This document shows positions 34,676-43,714 of a stretch of 64,000 bases of DNA, in pieces. The stretch spans positions 751,501-815,500 of the forward strand of contig NZ_CP124576.1 of the NCBI RefSeq assembly GCF_000281715.2, written 5' to 3'. The notes beneath the pieces were generated by a model. It did not search any database and was not told where the DNA came from. It saw only the letters and a program-made list of their open reading frames with translations. Each line of letters starts with the position of its first letter. The stretch's first letter is position 1. This DNA comes from Sphingobium sp. AP49 (GTDB taxonomy: Bacteria; Pseudomonadota; Alphaproteobacteria; Sphingomonadales; Sphingomonadaceae). Position numbers and translations under genes: made by a program.

Positions 34676-35023
34676 CTATTCGTCGTCCTCGTCCCGTTCC
34701 TCGGCCCAGTCGATCGCGTCATCCTCGTCGATCTCGTCTTCCTCGCCCTCATCCTCGTCGTCCATCCGCGGCTCGCCGTCGAACGCGCCTTCATCGATCC
34801 AGCCGGACCGGTCCATTTCGTTCATCTTGTCGACCAGGTCGGGGACATCGTCGGGGATGATCTGCGCCGGGTTGGGCCGCCCGCCATGCTCGCTCTCTTC
34901 GCTCAGGTCGCTGGTCCGGCCCAGCGCATCGTCGGCGACGTCATTAGCCTGGCTGCCGGCGTCGGCCTGTTCGCTATTTTCCTCGCTCTCGTCGGGGAAG
35001 GGGCGATTGTCGGGAAGCGTCAT
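34676..35023 (-). CDS. Very acidic small protein of unknown function
   Basis: A 115-residue protein with almost no hydrophobic core, and about half of its last 35 residues are Asp or Glu (DDEDEGEEDEIDEDDAIDW region). Start ATG 35023 follows AAGGAG at seven bases. It lacks a signal peptide and cysteine. Similar acidic proteins in alphaproteobacteria are annotated as hypothetical. A nucleic-acid-mimic or chaperone-like role is only speculation. It is divergent from the RidA gene, with 164 bases between. Confidence 0.6.
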   Translation of the reverse strand: MTLPDNRPFPDESEENSEQADAGSQANDVADDALGRTSDLSEESEHGGRPNPAQIIPDDVPDLVDKMNEMDRSGWIDEGAFDGEPRMDDEDEGEEDEIDEDDAIDWAEERDEDDE

Positions 35024-35187
35024 GGCGAGTCTCCTTGAAAGGGCGTGCCTGTGCCCAACGATCACTCCTTTTCTCCGTTCCGCGCAAGGGGGCAGGAAAC
35101 GGGCTGGACAGGGCCGGACCAAGGGGGCAAAGGCCGTCGCGATCCTTTTCGCCCCGATCCTTTTTGCACCGCAACAGGAATCCCTCC

Positions 35188-35568
35188 ATGTCCCGCCAGC
35201 TCATTTCCTCCGGCTCGCCCTTCGAGGCGCAGGTCGGCTATTCGCGCGCCGTCGTCCAGGGCGACTGGTGCTTCGTCGCCGGCACCACCGGCACCGATCC
35301 TGAAACCAAGATCATGCCCGACAGCGTGGTCGATCAGGGCGTCAACGCGCTCAAGGTGATCGGCAAGGCGCTCGAAGACGCCGGCTTCTCCTTTGCCGAT
35401 GTCGTGCGCGTCACCTATTATATCACCGACCCTGCCTATTGGGACGATCTGGGCAAGGCCACTGCGCCCATCTTTGGCGAAATCCGCCCGGCCGCCAGCT
35501 GCGTCGTCGCTGGCCTGATCAAGCCGGAGATGAAGATCGAAATCGAAGTCACCGCCTTCAAAGGGTAA
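35188..35568 (+). CDS. RidA-family enamine/imine deaminase
   Basis: A 126-residue cytosolic protein of the YjgF/YER057c/UK114 family that hydrolyses reactive enamines such as 2-aminoacrylate. The conserved arginine is Arg100 in EIRPAASCVV, and the typical FVAGTTGTDPET, DVVRVTYYITD and IEIEVTAF strands are present. Start ATG 35188 follows AGGAA. It is followed after 15 bases by the ArsC/Spx gene and then by glycerophosphodiesterase, so the three probably form an operon. Confidence 0.88.
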   Translation: MSRQLISSGSPFEAQVGYSRAVVQGDWCFVAGTTGTDPETKIMPDSVVDQGVNALKVIGKALEDAGFSFADVVRVTYYITDPAYWDDLGKATAPIFGEIRPAASCVVAGLIKPEMKIEIEVTAFKG

Positions 35569-35583
35569 CAGGGACACATCATC

Positions 35584-35940
35584 ATGATTACCATGTACGG
35601 CATCAAGAATTGCGACACGATCAAGAAGGCCCGCAACTGGCTGGATAATGAGCGCGTCGCCTACAGCTTCCACGACTATAAGGTCGCGGGCGTCGACAAG
35701 GCGAAGCTCGAAGAATGGGTGATGGAGCATGGCTGGGAAACCATCCTCAACCGTTCCGGCACCACCTTCAAGGCGCTCGACGCCGGCGACAAGGCGCATA
35801 TCGACGCGGACAAGGCGATCCTGCTGATGATCACCAACCCCTCGATGATCAAGCGCCCGATCCTCGACACCGGCAAGGGCACGATCGTCGGCTTCAAGGC
35901 GACGACCTATGAAAACGCGCTGAAAGGCGTGATGGCGTGA
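35584..35940 (+). CDS. ArsC/Spx/YffB-family protein
   Basis: A 118-residue thioredoxin-fold protein. It has a single N-terminal cysteine (MYGIKNCDTIKKA) where true CxxC redox partners would have two, and then TIKKARNWLD and SMIKRPILDTG, typical of YffB. Such proteins are homologous to arsenate reductase but most are not known to reduce arsenate. The stop overlaps the GTG start of the glycerophosphodiesterase (GTGA). It lies in the RidA operon. Confidence 0.88.
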   Translation: MITMYGIKNCDTIKKARNWLDNERVAYSFHDYKVAGVDKAKLEEWVMEHGWETILNRSGTTFKALDAGDKAHIDADKAILLMITNPSMIKRPILDTGKGTIVGFKATTYENALKGVMA

Positions 35941-36983
35941 TCGGACGGGGGCTGCTGGGCATCGGGGCATTGCTGATGATGGGCCTGCTTCCCCTTTCCG
36001 CCGTCCGGGCCGCCGACCCGCTGATCATCGCGCATCGCGGTGCCAGTGGCGAGCGGCCCGAACATACGCTCGCCAGCTATGAGCGGGCGATCGACCAGGG
36101 CGCCGACTATATCGAGCCGGACCTGGTCCTGACCAAGGATGGCGTGCTGGTCGCCCGGCACGAAAATGAGATTGGCGGCACCACCGACGTCGCCGACCAT
36201 CCCGAATTTGCCGATCGCAAGACGACCAAGACGATCGACGGCATCGCAATGACCGGCTGGTTCACCGAGGATTTCACCCTCGCCGAACTGCGCACGCTGC
36301 GGGCGCGCGAGCGCCTGCCCGATCTGCGCCCGGCCAATGTTCGCTTCAACGACCTTTATCTCATCCCGACCTTCGAGGAGATATTGAAGCTGGTCCGCGC
36401 CAAGGAAGCGGAGCAGCATCGCCGCATCGGCCTCTATCCCGAAACCAAGCATCCCAGCTATTTCGCCGGCATCGGCCTGCCGCACCAGCAGGCGCTGCTC
36501 GATCTGCTCGGCAAATATGGCTATACCAATGCCGACGACCCGGTGTTCATCCAGTCGTTCGAGGTCGGCAATCTGAAGGCCCTGCATGAAGCTACCCGGC
36601 TGCGCCTCATCCAGCTTGTCGATGCCGAGGGCGGCCCTGCCGACGAGCCCGGCACGACCTATGCCGACATGATGAGCGTCTCCGGGCTGGAGGCGATTGC
36701 CGGCTATGCCACCGGCCTCGGCCCGTCCGCCGCCATGGTGCTGGCCCCCGAAGGGGCGACCGCGCTGGTTGGCCGTGCCCATGATGCCGGACTTCAGGTC
36801 CATATCTGGACGCTGCGGATGGAAAACAGCTTCCTGCCCGATCAGTATAAGCGGCCGGACGATCCGCAGGGCCGGGGCGATTTTGCCGGCTATGTCCAGG
36901 CGATCGCCGCGACGGGTGTCGATGGCATTTTCAGCGACTTTCCCAAGCAGGCGCGTGATGCCTTGGGCGGCACGAAGCCCTGA
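35937..36983 (+). CDS. Periplasmic glycerophosphodiester phosphodiesterase
   Basis: A 348-residue GDPD, exported by a signal peptide (cleavage near VRAA-D), that releases glycerol 3-phosphate from phospholipid head-group diesters. The catalytic pattern is complete: IIAHRGASGERPEHT, YIEPDLVLTKDGVLVARHE (both metal and acid-base residues) and YPETKH. The start is GTG 35937, overlapping the preceding stop by four bases. It resembles GlpQ in length and layout. The product could feed the glpD-glpK pathway at 58.8 kb. Confidence 0.88.
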   Translation: MIGRGLLGIGALLMMGLLPLSAVRAADPLIIAHRGASGERPEHTLASYERAIDQGADYIEPDLVLTKDGVLVARHENEIGGTTDVADHPEFADRKTTKTIDGIAMTGWFTEDFTLAELRTLRARERLPDLRPANVRFNDLYLIPTFEEILKLVRAKEAEQHRRIGLYPETKHPSYFAGIGLPHQQALLDLLGKYGYTNADDPVFIQSFEVGNLKALHEATRLRLIQLVDAEGGPADEPGTTYADMMSVSGLEAIAGYATGLGPSAAMVLAPEGATALVGRAHDAGLQVHIWTLRMENSFLPDQYKRPDDPQGRGDFAGYVQAIAATGVDGIFSDFPKQARDALGGTKP

Positions 36984-37077
36984 TCGGCGACGTCGCGAAA
37001 ATTAAAGCGGATTTTCCCTTCTCTACCCTGCGGCTCGACTTGCCAAAGCCGGGCCGCAGGCGAATAACGAACAGACC

Positions 37078-37503
37078 ATGTTGTCCCAGAAGACCCGTTA
37101 CGCCATCCGCGCGCTCCAGCATCTTGCCGACCGCTATCGCCAGGGGCCTGTGCCTCTCAACGAGATTGCGACGCGCCAGAATATCCCGGCGAAATTCCTG
37201 ACGGTGATTCTGTCGGAACTGTCGCGCGAAGGGCTGGTCGCGACCCAGCGCGGCCGCGACGGCGGCTATTGGCTGGCCCTGGCGCCGGTCGATATCAGCT
37301 ATGGCGATATCGTTCGTCTTACCCGGGGGTCGCTGGCGCTCACGCCCTGCGCCAGCCGTTTTGCCCATGAAAGCTGCACCAACTGCCTGCCCGAAAGCGA
37401 ATGTCGCCTGCACCGGGTGATGCTGCGCGTCCGCGACGAAACCGCCAAGGTACTCGACAGCATCAGCCTGGCCGAACCCTTCGCGGCCGAAGGGTTGGGG
37501 TAG
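37078..37503 (+). CDS. Rrf2-family iron-sulfur transcription regulator
   Basis: A 141-residue winged-helix regulator. The N-terminal DNA-binding part contains MLSQKTRYAIRALQHLA, LNEIATRQNIPAKFLTVILSEL and GRDGGYWLA; the C-terminal part has four cysteines (Cys91, Cys100, Cys103 and Cys109). In Rrf2 proteins such as IscR, three such cysteines bind a [2Fe-2S] cluster. Targets are unknown: no isc, suf or nitrosative-stress genes adjoin. It is convergent with the methyltransferase gene, with a gap of six bases. Confidence 0.85.
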   Translation: MLSQKTRYAIRALQHLADRYRQGPVPLNEIATRQNIPAKFLTVILSELSREGLVATQRGRDGGYWLALAPVDISYGDIVRLTRGSLALTPCASRFAHESCTNCLPESECRLHRVMLRVRDETAKVLDSISLAEPFAAEGLG

Positions 37504-37509
37504 GGGCAC

Positions 37510-38118
37510 TCAGCCCCGCTTTTGGGCGAGCCAGATGGTGCGGCCGCCGCAACTTTGGTCTTCAGCGACATGATCGACGATTGCAAAGCCGGTAGCATCA
37601 AGCCGCATCCGATATTCTTCAGGCGACAGGCTGCCATGATAGAGCGGTTCGCCTTCCAGTTCACCGATCGCGCTGCCCTCCTTCGGACCGCTGGTGAACA
37701 TCAGCGGCGCTCCCGGCTCGGCATGCGCGGCAAAGCGGGCGAACAGGCTGCGCTGCTCCTTGGGCGACAGGTGGAAGAAGCTGTCCCAGGCGATCAGCCC
37801 ACCGAACCGCTTGTCCAGGGCCAGTTGGCGCATGTCCGCGCACAGCGCCGGCGTATCGGGCATATTCTCGCGGAACAGCGTCAGCATGGTCGCACTGCCA
37901 TCGATGCCGGTAACGTCAAAGCCGCGCCGCGCCAGTGCGCGCGCGATCGGCACGCCTGACCCACATCCTATGTCCAGCACCGTGGCGCCGGGGGAGAGCA
38001 AGCGACAGAATCGATCCAGCCAAGCACCTTCCGTCGGCCGATCGCCTCGCAGGCCGGCCCACGTCCGCCCGTGCCGGTCATAGATGGCGATGATATTTTC
38101 TTCGATGCCGTCATTCAT
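37510..38118 (-). CDS. Class I SAM-dependent methyltransferase
   Basis: A 202-residue cytosolic protein. SAM motif I is ATVLDIGCGSGVPIA, followed by GFDVTGIDGSATML and FGGLIAWDSFFHLSPKEQ. ATG 38118 is the best start (GGAGG eight bases upstream); an ATG at 38157 is less likely. The substrate is unknown. It is similar to many small-molecule or ubiquinone-type methyltransferases, but no pathway genes flank it. It is divergent from the MBL gene, with 102 bases between. Confidence 0.8.
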   Translation of the reverse strand: MNDGIEENIIAIYDRHGRTWAGLRGDRPTEGAWLDRFCRLLSPGATVLDIGCGSGVPIARALARRGFDVTGIDGSATMLTLFRENMPDTPALCADMRQLALDKRFGGLIAWDSFFHLSPKEQRSLFARFAAHAEPGAPLMFTSGPKEGSAIGELEGEPLYHGSLSPEEYRMRLDATGFAIVDHVAEDQSCGGRTIWLAQKRG

Positions 38119-38220
38119 GGGGGCCGCCTCCAGCAACAGCATAGGACTAGTTGCCATCGTTCGTCATGATGCCATGTGCCAGCCCTTGCGCTCGCCCCGC
38201 CGCTTCGCCACATCGGCAGC

Positions 38221-38877
38221 ATGACCACGCCGCCGCTCAAAGCCGTCCTGATCCCCGTCACCCCGTTGCAGCAGAACTGCACCCTCTTCTGGTGCACGGA
38301 AACGATGCGCGGCGCCTTTGTCGATCCGGGCGGCGACCTGCCGGTGCTGAAGAAGGCGGCGGAGCAGCATGGCGTCACGATTGAGAAGATCCTCGTCACC
38401 CACGGCCATATCGACCATTGCGGACAGGCCGGCGTGCTGGCCCGCGACCTCGATGTCCCGATCGAGGGGCCGCATGAGGAGGATCGTTTCTGGATCGACC
38501 GGCTGCCGCAGGATGGCGAGCGCTGGGGCATTCCGGGCGAAAGTTTCGAGCCGGACCGCTGGCTGGTCGATGGCGATCAGGTGACGGTCGGCAATCTGAC
38601 CTTCGACGTCTATCATTGCCCGGGCCACACGCCGGGCCATGTCGTCTTCCACCATGCGCCGAGCCAGCTCGCGATCGTGGGTGACGTCTTGTTCAAGGGG
38701 TCGATCGGCCGCACCGACTTCCCGCGCGGCAATCATCAGCATCTGATCGATGCGATCACCGGCAAGCTCTGGCCGCTGGGCGGGCAGACCGCCTTCGTCC
38801 CCGGCCATGGCGAGATGAGCAATTTCGCCTATGAGCGGCGGACCAATCCTTTCGTCGCGGATTCGGTGCTCGGTTAG
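38221..38877 (+). CDS. MBL-fold hydrolase, YcbL/glyoxalase II-like
   Basis: A 218-residue cytosolic metallo-beta-lactamase-fold protein. The dinuclear metal motif is THGHIDHCGQ (residues 60-69), with further ligands in HCPGHTPGHVVFHH, GDVLFKGSIGRTDFPRG and PGHGEMS. This set is typical of type II glyoxalases (YcbL subgroup), which hydrolyse S-lactoylglutathione. Its 3' end overlaps the convergent MAPEG gene by four bases (shared TTAG). Confidence 0.88.
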   Translation: MTTPPLKAVLIPVTPLQQNCTLFWCTETMRGAFVDPGGDLPVLKKAAEQHGVTIEKILVTHGHIDHCGQAGVLARDLDVPIEGPHEEDRFWIDRLPQDGERWGIPGESFEPDRWLVDGDQVTVGNLTFDVYHCPGHTPGHVVFHHAPSQLAIVGDVLFKGSIGRTDFPRGNHQHLIDAITGKLWPLGGQTAFVPGHGEMSNFAYERRTNPFVADSVLG

Positions 38878-39302
38878 ACGCGCGCCATCGTTGGCGGCGC
38901 TGGGATGGCCCGTGTCGCGCTATAGGCGACATAGAGGGCGGCGATCGCCAAGCCGATCATCACGATCCAGGTGAGCAGCGCGCCGCCCGCGCGCCAGACC
39001 GTCGGCTTGTCCGCGTCCATGCCAAAGCCATGGGCGATTCGCGCCAGCGCATAGATCATCGCCCCGATCCACAGCCATAGCGGCGCGCCGATCGCCATTT
39101 CGATGAGGCCGAAGAGAATCAGGATGATCGGCGTATATTCGATGAAATTGGCGTGCGCCCGCATACGCCGGGCCAGCAGCATGTTTCCCGAGTCGCCGTG
39201 CAAAAGCTTCGCACCCACCCGGATTCGGGCGCAGCGGACCGCCAGCCAGAAATTGATGAATGCACAGGCCGCAGCCAGCGTAAGCGTGATCGGCAACAAC
39301 AT
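38874..39302 (-). CDS. MAPEG-family membrane protein
   Basis: A 142-residue inner-membrane protein with four predicted helices. The MAPEG pattern is visible in RMRAHANFIEYTPIILILFGLIE and ARIAHGFGM (positions 52-74 and 91-99). Family members are glutathione-dependent transferases or peroxidases in eukaryotes; bacterial ones are mostly uncharacterised. ATG 39302 has AAGGGG upstream at normal spacing; ATG 39308 is too close to it. The gene is tail-to-tail with the glyoxalase II-like gene, which is a thematic pairing around glutathione, though this is an inference. Confidence 0.8.
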   Translation of the reverse strand: MLLPITLTLAAACAFINFWLAVRCARIRVGAKLLHGDSGNMLLARRMRAHANFIEYTPIILILFGLIEMAIGAPLWLWIGAMIYALARIAHGFGMDADKPTVWRAGGALLTWIVMIGLAIAALYVAYSATRAIPAPPTMARV

Positions 39303-39507
39303 CGGCATCCCCTTATCCAATGGCCGTCACCATAGGCGCCGCGGTCTTGCGGGCAAGGAAGGACTTGCACCATCTTCAAAAACGGCTATAGGCGCAGGGC
39401 TTCGCGATCACCCGGGCCGCATGGTCTGCGGCACCCGTGCCGTCGGCGCTTCATTCGGAAACCGGCCAGTCGCATAACCAGATTTAGTTACGGAAACAGG
39501 TGCCGAC

Positions 39508-39687
39508 ATGGCTGTCCCCAAAAGGAAAACATCCCCGTCCAAGCGTGGCATGCGTCGCAGCCACGATTCGCTGCGCGTCGAAGCATTCCAGGAATGCTCG
39601 AACTGCGGTGAACTGAAGCGTCCGCATAACCTGTGCGACGCCTGCGGCCATTATAACGGCCGTGAAGTCGTCGCCGTCGGGGCGTAA
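39508..39687 (+). CDS. rpmF: 50S ribosomal protein L32
   Basis: A 59-residue ribosomal protein. It begins [20 protein letters not shown] and carries a zinc-ribbon pair (CSNCGE, CDACGH), so it is the zinc-binding form of L32. It heads the rpmF-plsX-fabH-ihfA-merR cluster; the 33-base gap to plsX suggests they share a message, as is common in bacteria. Confidence 0.95.
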   Translation: MAVPKRKTSPSKRGMRRSHDSLRVEAFQECSNCGELKRPHNLCDACGHYNGREVVAVGA

Positions 39688-39720
39688 AGACTTTTCGATC
39701 TCCGCAAAGGGGTGATCTCA

Positions 39721-40779
39721 GTGTCCAGCCAACCGCGAATCGCAATTGACGCGATGGGCGGGGATGAAGGCGTGCGGGTGATGATGGCGGGCGTTGCGCT
39801 CGCTCGTCGCCGGCACGAAGGACTCCGCTTCACCCTGTTCGGCGACGAAACGCGGATCAAGGCGGCTCTCGACAACCACCCCAATTTGCGGGCGGCGTCG
39901 GAAGTCGTCCATTCCGATACCATCGTCGAAGGCGCCGACAAGCCCAGCGTTGCGATTCGCAAGAAGAGCAGCTCGATGAGCATGGCGATTCATGCCGTGA
40001 AGTCGGGCGATGCCGGGGCCGCTGTCTCCGCCGGTAATACCGGCGCGTTGATGGCAATGGCGAAGCTGGCGCTACGAACCATGCCTGGCGTCGATCGTCC
40101 GGCGCTGGCGGCCATGCTGCCGACGCTTGGCGACAATGACGTTATCATGCTTGACCTTGGCGCCAATACCGAGTGCGACGCGCGTAACCTCGTTCAGTTC
40201 GCGGTGATGGGTGCAGCCTATGCGCGTATCGCCTTCGACCTGGAACGGCCGCGCGTGCGTCTGCTCAACATCGGTACCGAAGAGCTTAAGGGTACGGATG
40301 AGATTCGCGATGCCGCCGCTGTGCTGCGGGCGGCAGATGCGTTGCCCATGTCCTTCGACGGCTTTACCGAAGGCGACAAGATCGGTCGCGGCGATGTCGA
40401 CGTGATCGTATGCGACGGCTTTTCCGGCAATGTCGCGCTCAAGACTGCAGAGGGTACCGCGCGTTTCGTCGCGGACGTGCTGCGTCGCGCTTTCACCAGT
40501 TCGCTGCGGTCGAAAATCGGTTTCCTGATTTCAAAGCCGGCAATGCATTTGCTGAAACATCATCTCGATCCGAACAATCATAACGGCGCGGTGTTCCTGG
40601 GCCTGAATGGCGTGGTCGTGAAGAGCCACGGCAATGCCGATGCCAAGGGCGTGGCCAACGCGGTTCATGTCGCCGCACGCCTGCTGGAAGAGGATATCAC
40701 GCGACGGATTGCTGCCGACATGGCGGGCGTCCAGGGGCTATCGGCCGTCGCGTCCAAGGTGGAGATGCCCGTCAAGTGA
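39721..40779 (+). CDS. plsX: Phosphate acyltransferase PlsX
   Basis: A 352-residue enzyme that makes acyl-phosphate from acyl-ACP for phospholipid synthesis. The N-terminal [19 protein letters not shown] is characteristic, with [19 protein letters not shown] and NIGTEELKG further on. GTG 39721 is preferred since AGGGG lies eight bases before it; GTG 39712 overlaps that site. Its stop overlaps the fabH start by four bases (GTGA), so fabH is coupled to it. Confidence 0.95.
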   Translation: MSSQPRIAIDAMGGDEGVRVMMAGVALARRRHEGLRFTLFGDETRIKAALDNHPNLRAASEVVHSDTIVEGADKPSVAIRKKSSSMSMAIHAVKSGDAGAAVSAGNTGALMAMAKLALRTMPGVDRPALAAMLPTLGDNDVIMLDLGANTECDARNLVQFAVMGAAYARIAFDLERPRVRLLNIGTEELKGTDEIRDAAAVLRAADALPMSFDGFTEGDKIGRGDVDVIVCDGFSGNVALKTAEGTARFVADVLRRAFTSSLRSKIGFLISKPAMHLLKHHLDPNNHNGAVFLGLNGVVVKSHGNADAKGVANAVHVAARLLEEDITRRIAADMAGVQGLSAVASKVEMPVK

Positions 40780-41744
40780 TCCGTCGTTCCGTTCTCTTGG
40801 GCACGGGTTCGGCCCTGCCGGCCCGCCTTGTCACTAATGCGGAATTGACCGAGACTGTCGACACTAGCGACGAATGGATCGTCGAACGCACCGGCATTCG
40901 CACCCGCTATATAGCCGGTGAGGGTGAGACAACGACGACTCTGGCGGCGGATGCCGCGCGCCGCGCGCTGGATGCGGCGGGACTGGCCGCATCGGATATT
41001 GATCTGATCGTGCTGGCGACGGCTACGCCGGATCAGACTTTCCCTGCCAGCGCGACATTGGTGCAGGCATCCCTGGGTATCGATGATTGTGTCGCATTCG
41101 ATGTCGCGGCCGTCTGTTCGGGCTTCCTTTATGCGATGACCGTCGCCGACTCGATGATCCGCTCGGGTGCTGCCCAGCGCGCGCTGGTCATCGGCGCGGA
41201 GACCTTCAGCCGTATTCTCGATTGGGAAGATCGCGCCACCTGCGTCCTATTTGGTGATGGCGCCGGTGCGGTCGTGCTGGGGGCGGAGGAAAGCGCGGAT
41301 GGTGCGCGCGGTATCCTGGCGTCGAAGCTGCATGCGGATGGCCGGCACAACCAGCTCCTATATGTCGACGGCGGTCCTTCGACCACCCAGACTGTCGGCA
41401 AGCTGCGCATGAAGGGGCAGGAAGTGTTTCGTCATGCGGTGGTGAATCTCGCCTCCGTACTCAAGGAAGTGATGGCACTGGCGGACATGACGCCGGCCGA
41501 CATCGACTGGCTGGTGCCGCATCAGGCCAATGCGCGCATTCTCGACGCCACCGCCCGCAAGCTGAAGCTGTCGCCGGACAAGGTCGTCGTCACCGTCGAC
41601 CGGCATGCCAACACATCCGCAGCTTCGGTGCCCCTGGCGCTGGACACCGCCATGCGGGATGGTCGCATCAAGTCGGGCGATCTTCTGGTATTGGAAGCGA
41701 TGGGTGGCGGCTTTACTTGGGGTGCCTGCGTCCTGCGCGTATAG
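40776..41744 (+). CDS. fabH: 3-oxoacyl-ACP synthase III
   Basis: A 322-residue condensing enzyme that starts fatty acid synthesis from acetyl-CoA and malonyl-ACP. The catalytic triad is Cys114 (AAVCSGF), His249 (VPHQANARI) and Asn279 (HANTSAAS). The C-terminus [14 protein letters not shown] is typical. The start is GTG 40776, overlapping plsX. A 162-base gap follows before ihfA. Confidence 0.96.
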   Translation: MIRRSVLLGTGSALPARLVTNAELTETVDTSDEWIVERTGIRTRYIAGEGETTTTLAADAARRALDAAGLAASDIDLIVLATATPDQTFPASATLVQASLGIDDCVAFDVAAVCSGFLYAMTVADSMIRSGAAQRALVIGAETFSRILDWEDRATCVLFGDGAGAVVLGAEESADGARGILASKLHADGRHNQLLYVDGGPSTTQTVGKLRMKGQEVFRHAVVNLASVLKEVMALADMTPADIDWLVPHQANARILDATARKLKLSPDKVVVTVDRHANTSAASVPLALDTAMRDGRIKSGDLLVLEAMGGGFTWGACVLRV

Positions 41745-41906
41745 ACGCTGCGTCGGACAGGAAATCGCCAGCCCAGTTTCGTCGCCGGATCGAATCGCTT
41801 AACCGTCTTTGTCTTGCGCCCCGCTTGCCGAATCATTGAAGATGGATCACATTTGCCATGCAGTCATCTATTGCGGATGATTGGGGGGTAAATTTGGGGA
41901 CATAGG

Positions 41907-42203
41907 ATGACCGGCACAGGTACTCTGACCCGCGCGGATCTGGCGGAGAGCGTCAATCGTCATATCGGTCTGTCCCGCGCGGAGGCTGCGGCGCTGGTCG
42001 AATCGATTCTAGAGCATATGTCCAGCGCGTTGGAGCGCGGCGAAAATGTGAAAATTTCGAGTTTTGGGACATTTGTCTTGCGTGACAAGACAGAGCGCAT
42101 GGGGCGCAATCCCAAGACCGGGATCGAGGTACCGATCGAACCGCGCCGGGTCCTGACCTTTCGCGCCAGTCAGACGATGCGGGATCGTGTCGCGGACAGC
42201 TAA
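41907..42203 (+). CDS. ihfA: Integration host factor alpha subunit
   Basis: A 98-residue DNA-bending protein of the HU/IHF family. The core [28 protein letters not shown] (residues 45-72) includes the beta-arm with RNPKTG, whose proline inserts into the minor groove. It pairs with IhfB, which is not in this window. Its place after fabH and before the MerR gene matches other alphaproteobacteria. Confidence 0.92.
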   Translation: MTGTGTLTRADLAESVNRHIGLSRAEAAALVESILEHMSSALERGENVKISSFGTFVLRDKTERMGRNPKTGIEVPIEPRRVLTFRASQTMRDRVADS

Positions 42204-42285
42204 AATTCCAGGAAAGCGCTTTTTAAATATTCGTCCTGATTTACTATAGTTGACCTTAGCTCGACTATGGGTGCAACATCGTGCC

Positions 42286-42648
42286 ATGAACAAGGCAGAG
42301 GGTGCATTTCTGACCATCAGCGAACTGGCGAGCGAGCTTGGTCTTCCCCAACATATTTTGCGCTATTGGGAAACCCGCTTCCCGCAACTGAGACCGCTGC
42401 AACGATCGGGTAATCGGCGCTATTATCGGCCGGGCGATGTCGCATTGGCTCGGCGCATCAACCAGTTGCTCAACGTCGAAGGCTTCACGGTGAAGGGCGC
42501 GCAAAAGGCGCTGGCGGATGGTGGCGATACAATTGTGCCCGATGCGCTGCAGGGGCAGGCAGCCGTCGATAGTGGAGATTTTCTGGGCCGGCTGGAGACG
42601 ATTCGCGCTGGTCTGGCGCGGGCGATCGGCGAAGAGGGCAACTCTTAG
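42286..42648 (+). CDS. MerR-family transcription regulator
   Basis: A 120-residue regulator with an N-terminal MerR winged helix: TISELASELGLPQHILRYWETRFPQL (residues 10-35), then RSGNRRYYRPGDVALARRINQLL. The C-terminal dimerisation helix is short and carries no metal-binding cysteines, so it belongs to the small MerR-type found beside ihfA rather than to metal sensors. Target and effector are unknown. The 3' end overlaps the convergent GNAT gene by four bases. Confidence 0.88.
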   Translation: MNKAEGAFLTISELASELGLPQHILRYWETRFPQLRPLQRSGNRRYYRPGDVALARRINQLLNVEGFTVKGAQKALADGGDTIVPDALQGQAAVDSGDFLGRLETIRAGLARAIGEEGNS

Positions 42649-43160
42649 AGCATGCGCGCATAGATCAGGTCGCGAAAGGGCACATCGCCGACCATGAAGG
42701 TCAGCTCGCCAATCTCAGTAAAGCCATGACGGGCATAGAAGCGGCGTGCCCGGTCATTCTGTGGATAGACGGCGAGCAGTAGCCTTTGCGCGTTCCGGGC
42801 TCGAGCTTCTGCCTCGACCAATGCCATCAGCCGATCGCCCTGACCGCCGCCTTGCCAGCCGCCCAGCAGGTAGATGCGTTTGAGTTCGACATCGTACCGG
42901 TCGTCCGTCGCGATCGGAAGGTCGGGTGGCGTGATCAGCGCATAGCCGACCGGTGCGCCCATCGGCGTTTCGCCAATCAACAGGGTCTGCGCCGGATCGG
43001 ACAGGGCCGCCAGATAATAGGCTTCACTGTGGGCGTTGCGGATATGGGTAAGCAATGCGTCGCCGGGATGATCATGGGCGAAACTGGCAAGAAAGGTCGC
43101 TCCGCCCAAGATCGATAGTGCCGGCGCATCACGCATTTCTGCCCGTCGCCAGTGGATCAT
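42645..43160 (-). CDS. GNAT-family N-acetyltransferase
   Basis: A 171-residue acetyl-CoA-dependent acetyltransferase. The acetyl-CoA loop is YLLGGWQGGGQGDRLMALVEAEARA (residues about 97-121), followed by LLAVYPQNDRARRFYARHGFTEIG, a typical motif B. The substrate is unknown. The ATG at 43160 is taken; TTG 43169 is a possible upstream start. It is downstream of sixA with an 11-base gap, in the same direction. Confidence 0.82.
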   Translation of the reverse strand: MIHWRRAEMRDAPALSILGGATFLASFAHDHPGDALLTHIRNAHSEAYYLAALSDPAQTLLIGETPMGAPVGYALITPPDLPIATDDRYDVELKRIYLLGGWQGGGQGDRLMALVEAEARARNAQRLLLAVYPQNDRARRFYARHGFTEIGELTFMVGDVPFRDLIYARML

Positions 43161-43171
43161 GGTGGCCAAGC

Positions 43172-43714
43172 TCAGCGACTACCCGGCCCTAATGCCGGGT
43201 CCAGGTCCCGCGGTCGGGTAAAGCTGACCAGGCTGGCGCAATTGGCCTGTGCATCTGTCCAGCTGTCGATTTCAAGATCCATGACGGCGATGCTTGCCGT
43301 TGGGAACTTCACCTCGACATCCTCTCTGAGTGGACTGGCGCCGTCATCCGGTACCAGATCGAGAATCAGCTCTTCGAATCCCGGATTATGACCCGCCATC
43401 AGAATGGAGGCGGTCGTGTCGGGTATGTCACGGATGACGTCGAACAAGGTCGGTGAAGAAGCCAGGTAGATGCGCCGATCCCATCGTGCGTCCAGCGTCG
43501 AGCCATAGCCTGCAAAGAAGGTTTCCAGTGTCTGTACTACGCGTATGGCAGGGGACGCGACCAGCATGTCGAAGCGCATCTTGCGGGCTTGGGCAAACTG
43601 TCCCATCAACAGTGCGGCTTTTTCGCCTCGGTGATTGAGCGGTCGGTCGAAATCGCGCGACACCGGGTCGTCCCAATCGGACTTGGCATGGCGCAACAGG
43701 GTCAACCGCTTCAT
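43172..43714 (-). CDS. SixA-like phosphohistidine phosphatase
   Basis: A 180-residue histidine-phosphatase-superfamily protein. The catalytic motif is LLRHAKSDW (His9), with Arg52-type contacts in LVASPAIRVVQT and the second histidine in MAGHNPGFE. SixA in E. coli dephosphorylates histidines of phosphorelay or PTS-Ntr proteins. ATG 43714 overlaps the stop of the upstream helicase gene by four bases (ATGA), so the two are translated together, though a functional link is not obvious. Confidence 0.85.
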   Translation of the reverse strand: MKRLTLLRHAKSDWDDPVSRDFDRPLNHRGEKAALLMGQFAQARKMRFDMLVASPAIRVVQTLETFFAGYGSTLDARWDRRIYLASSPTLFDVIRDIPDTTASILMAGHNPGFEELILDLVPDDGASPLREDVEVKFPTASIAVMDLEIDSWTDAQANCASLVSFTRPRDLDPALGPGSR

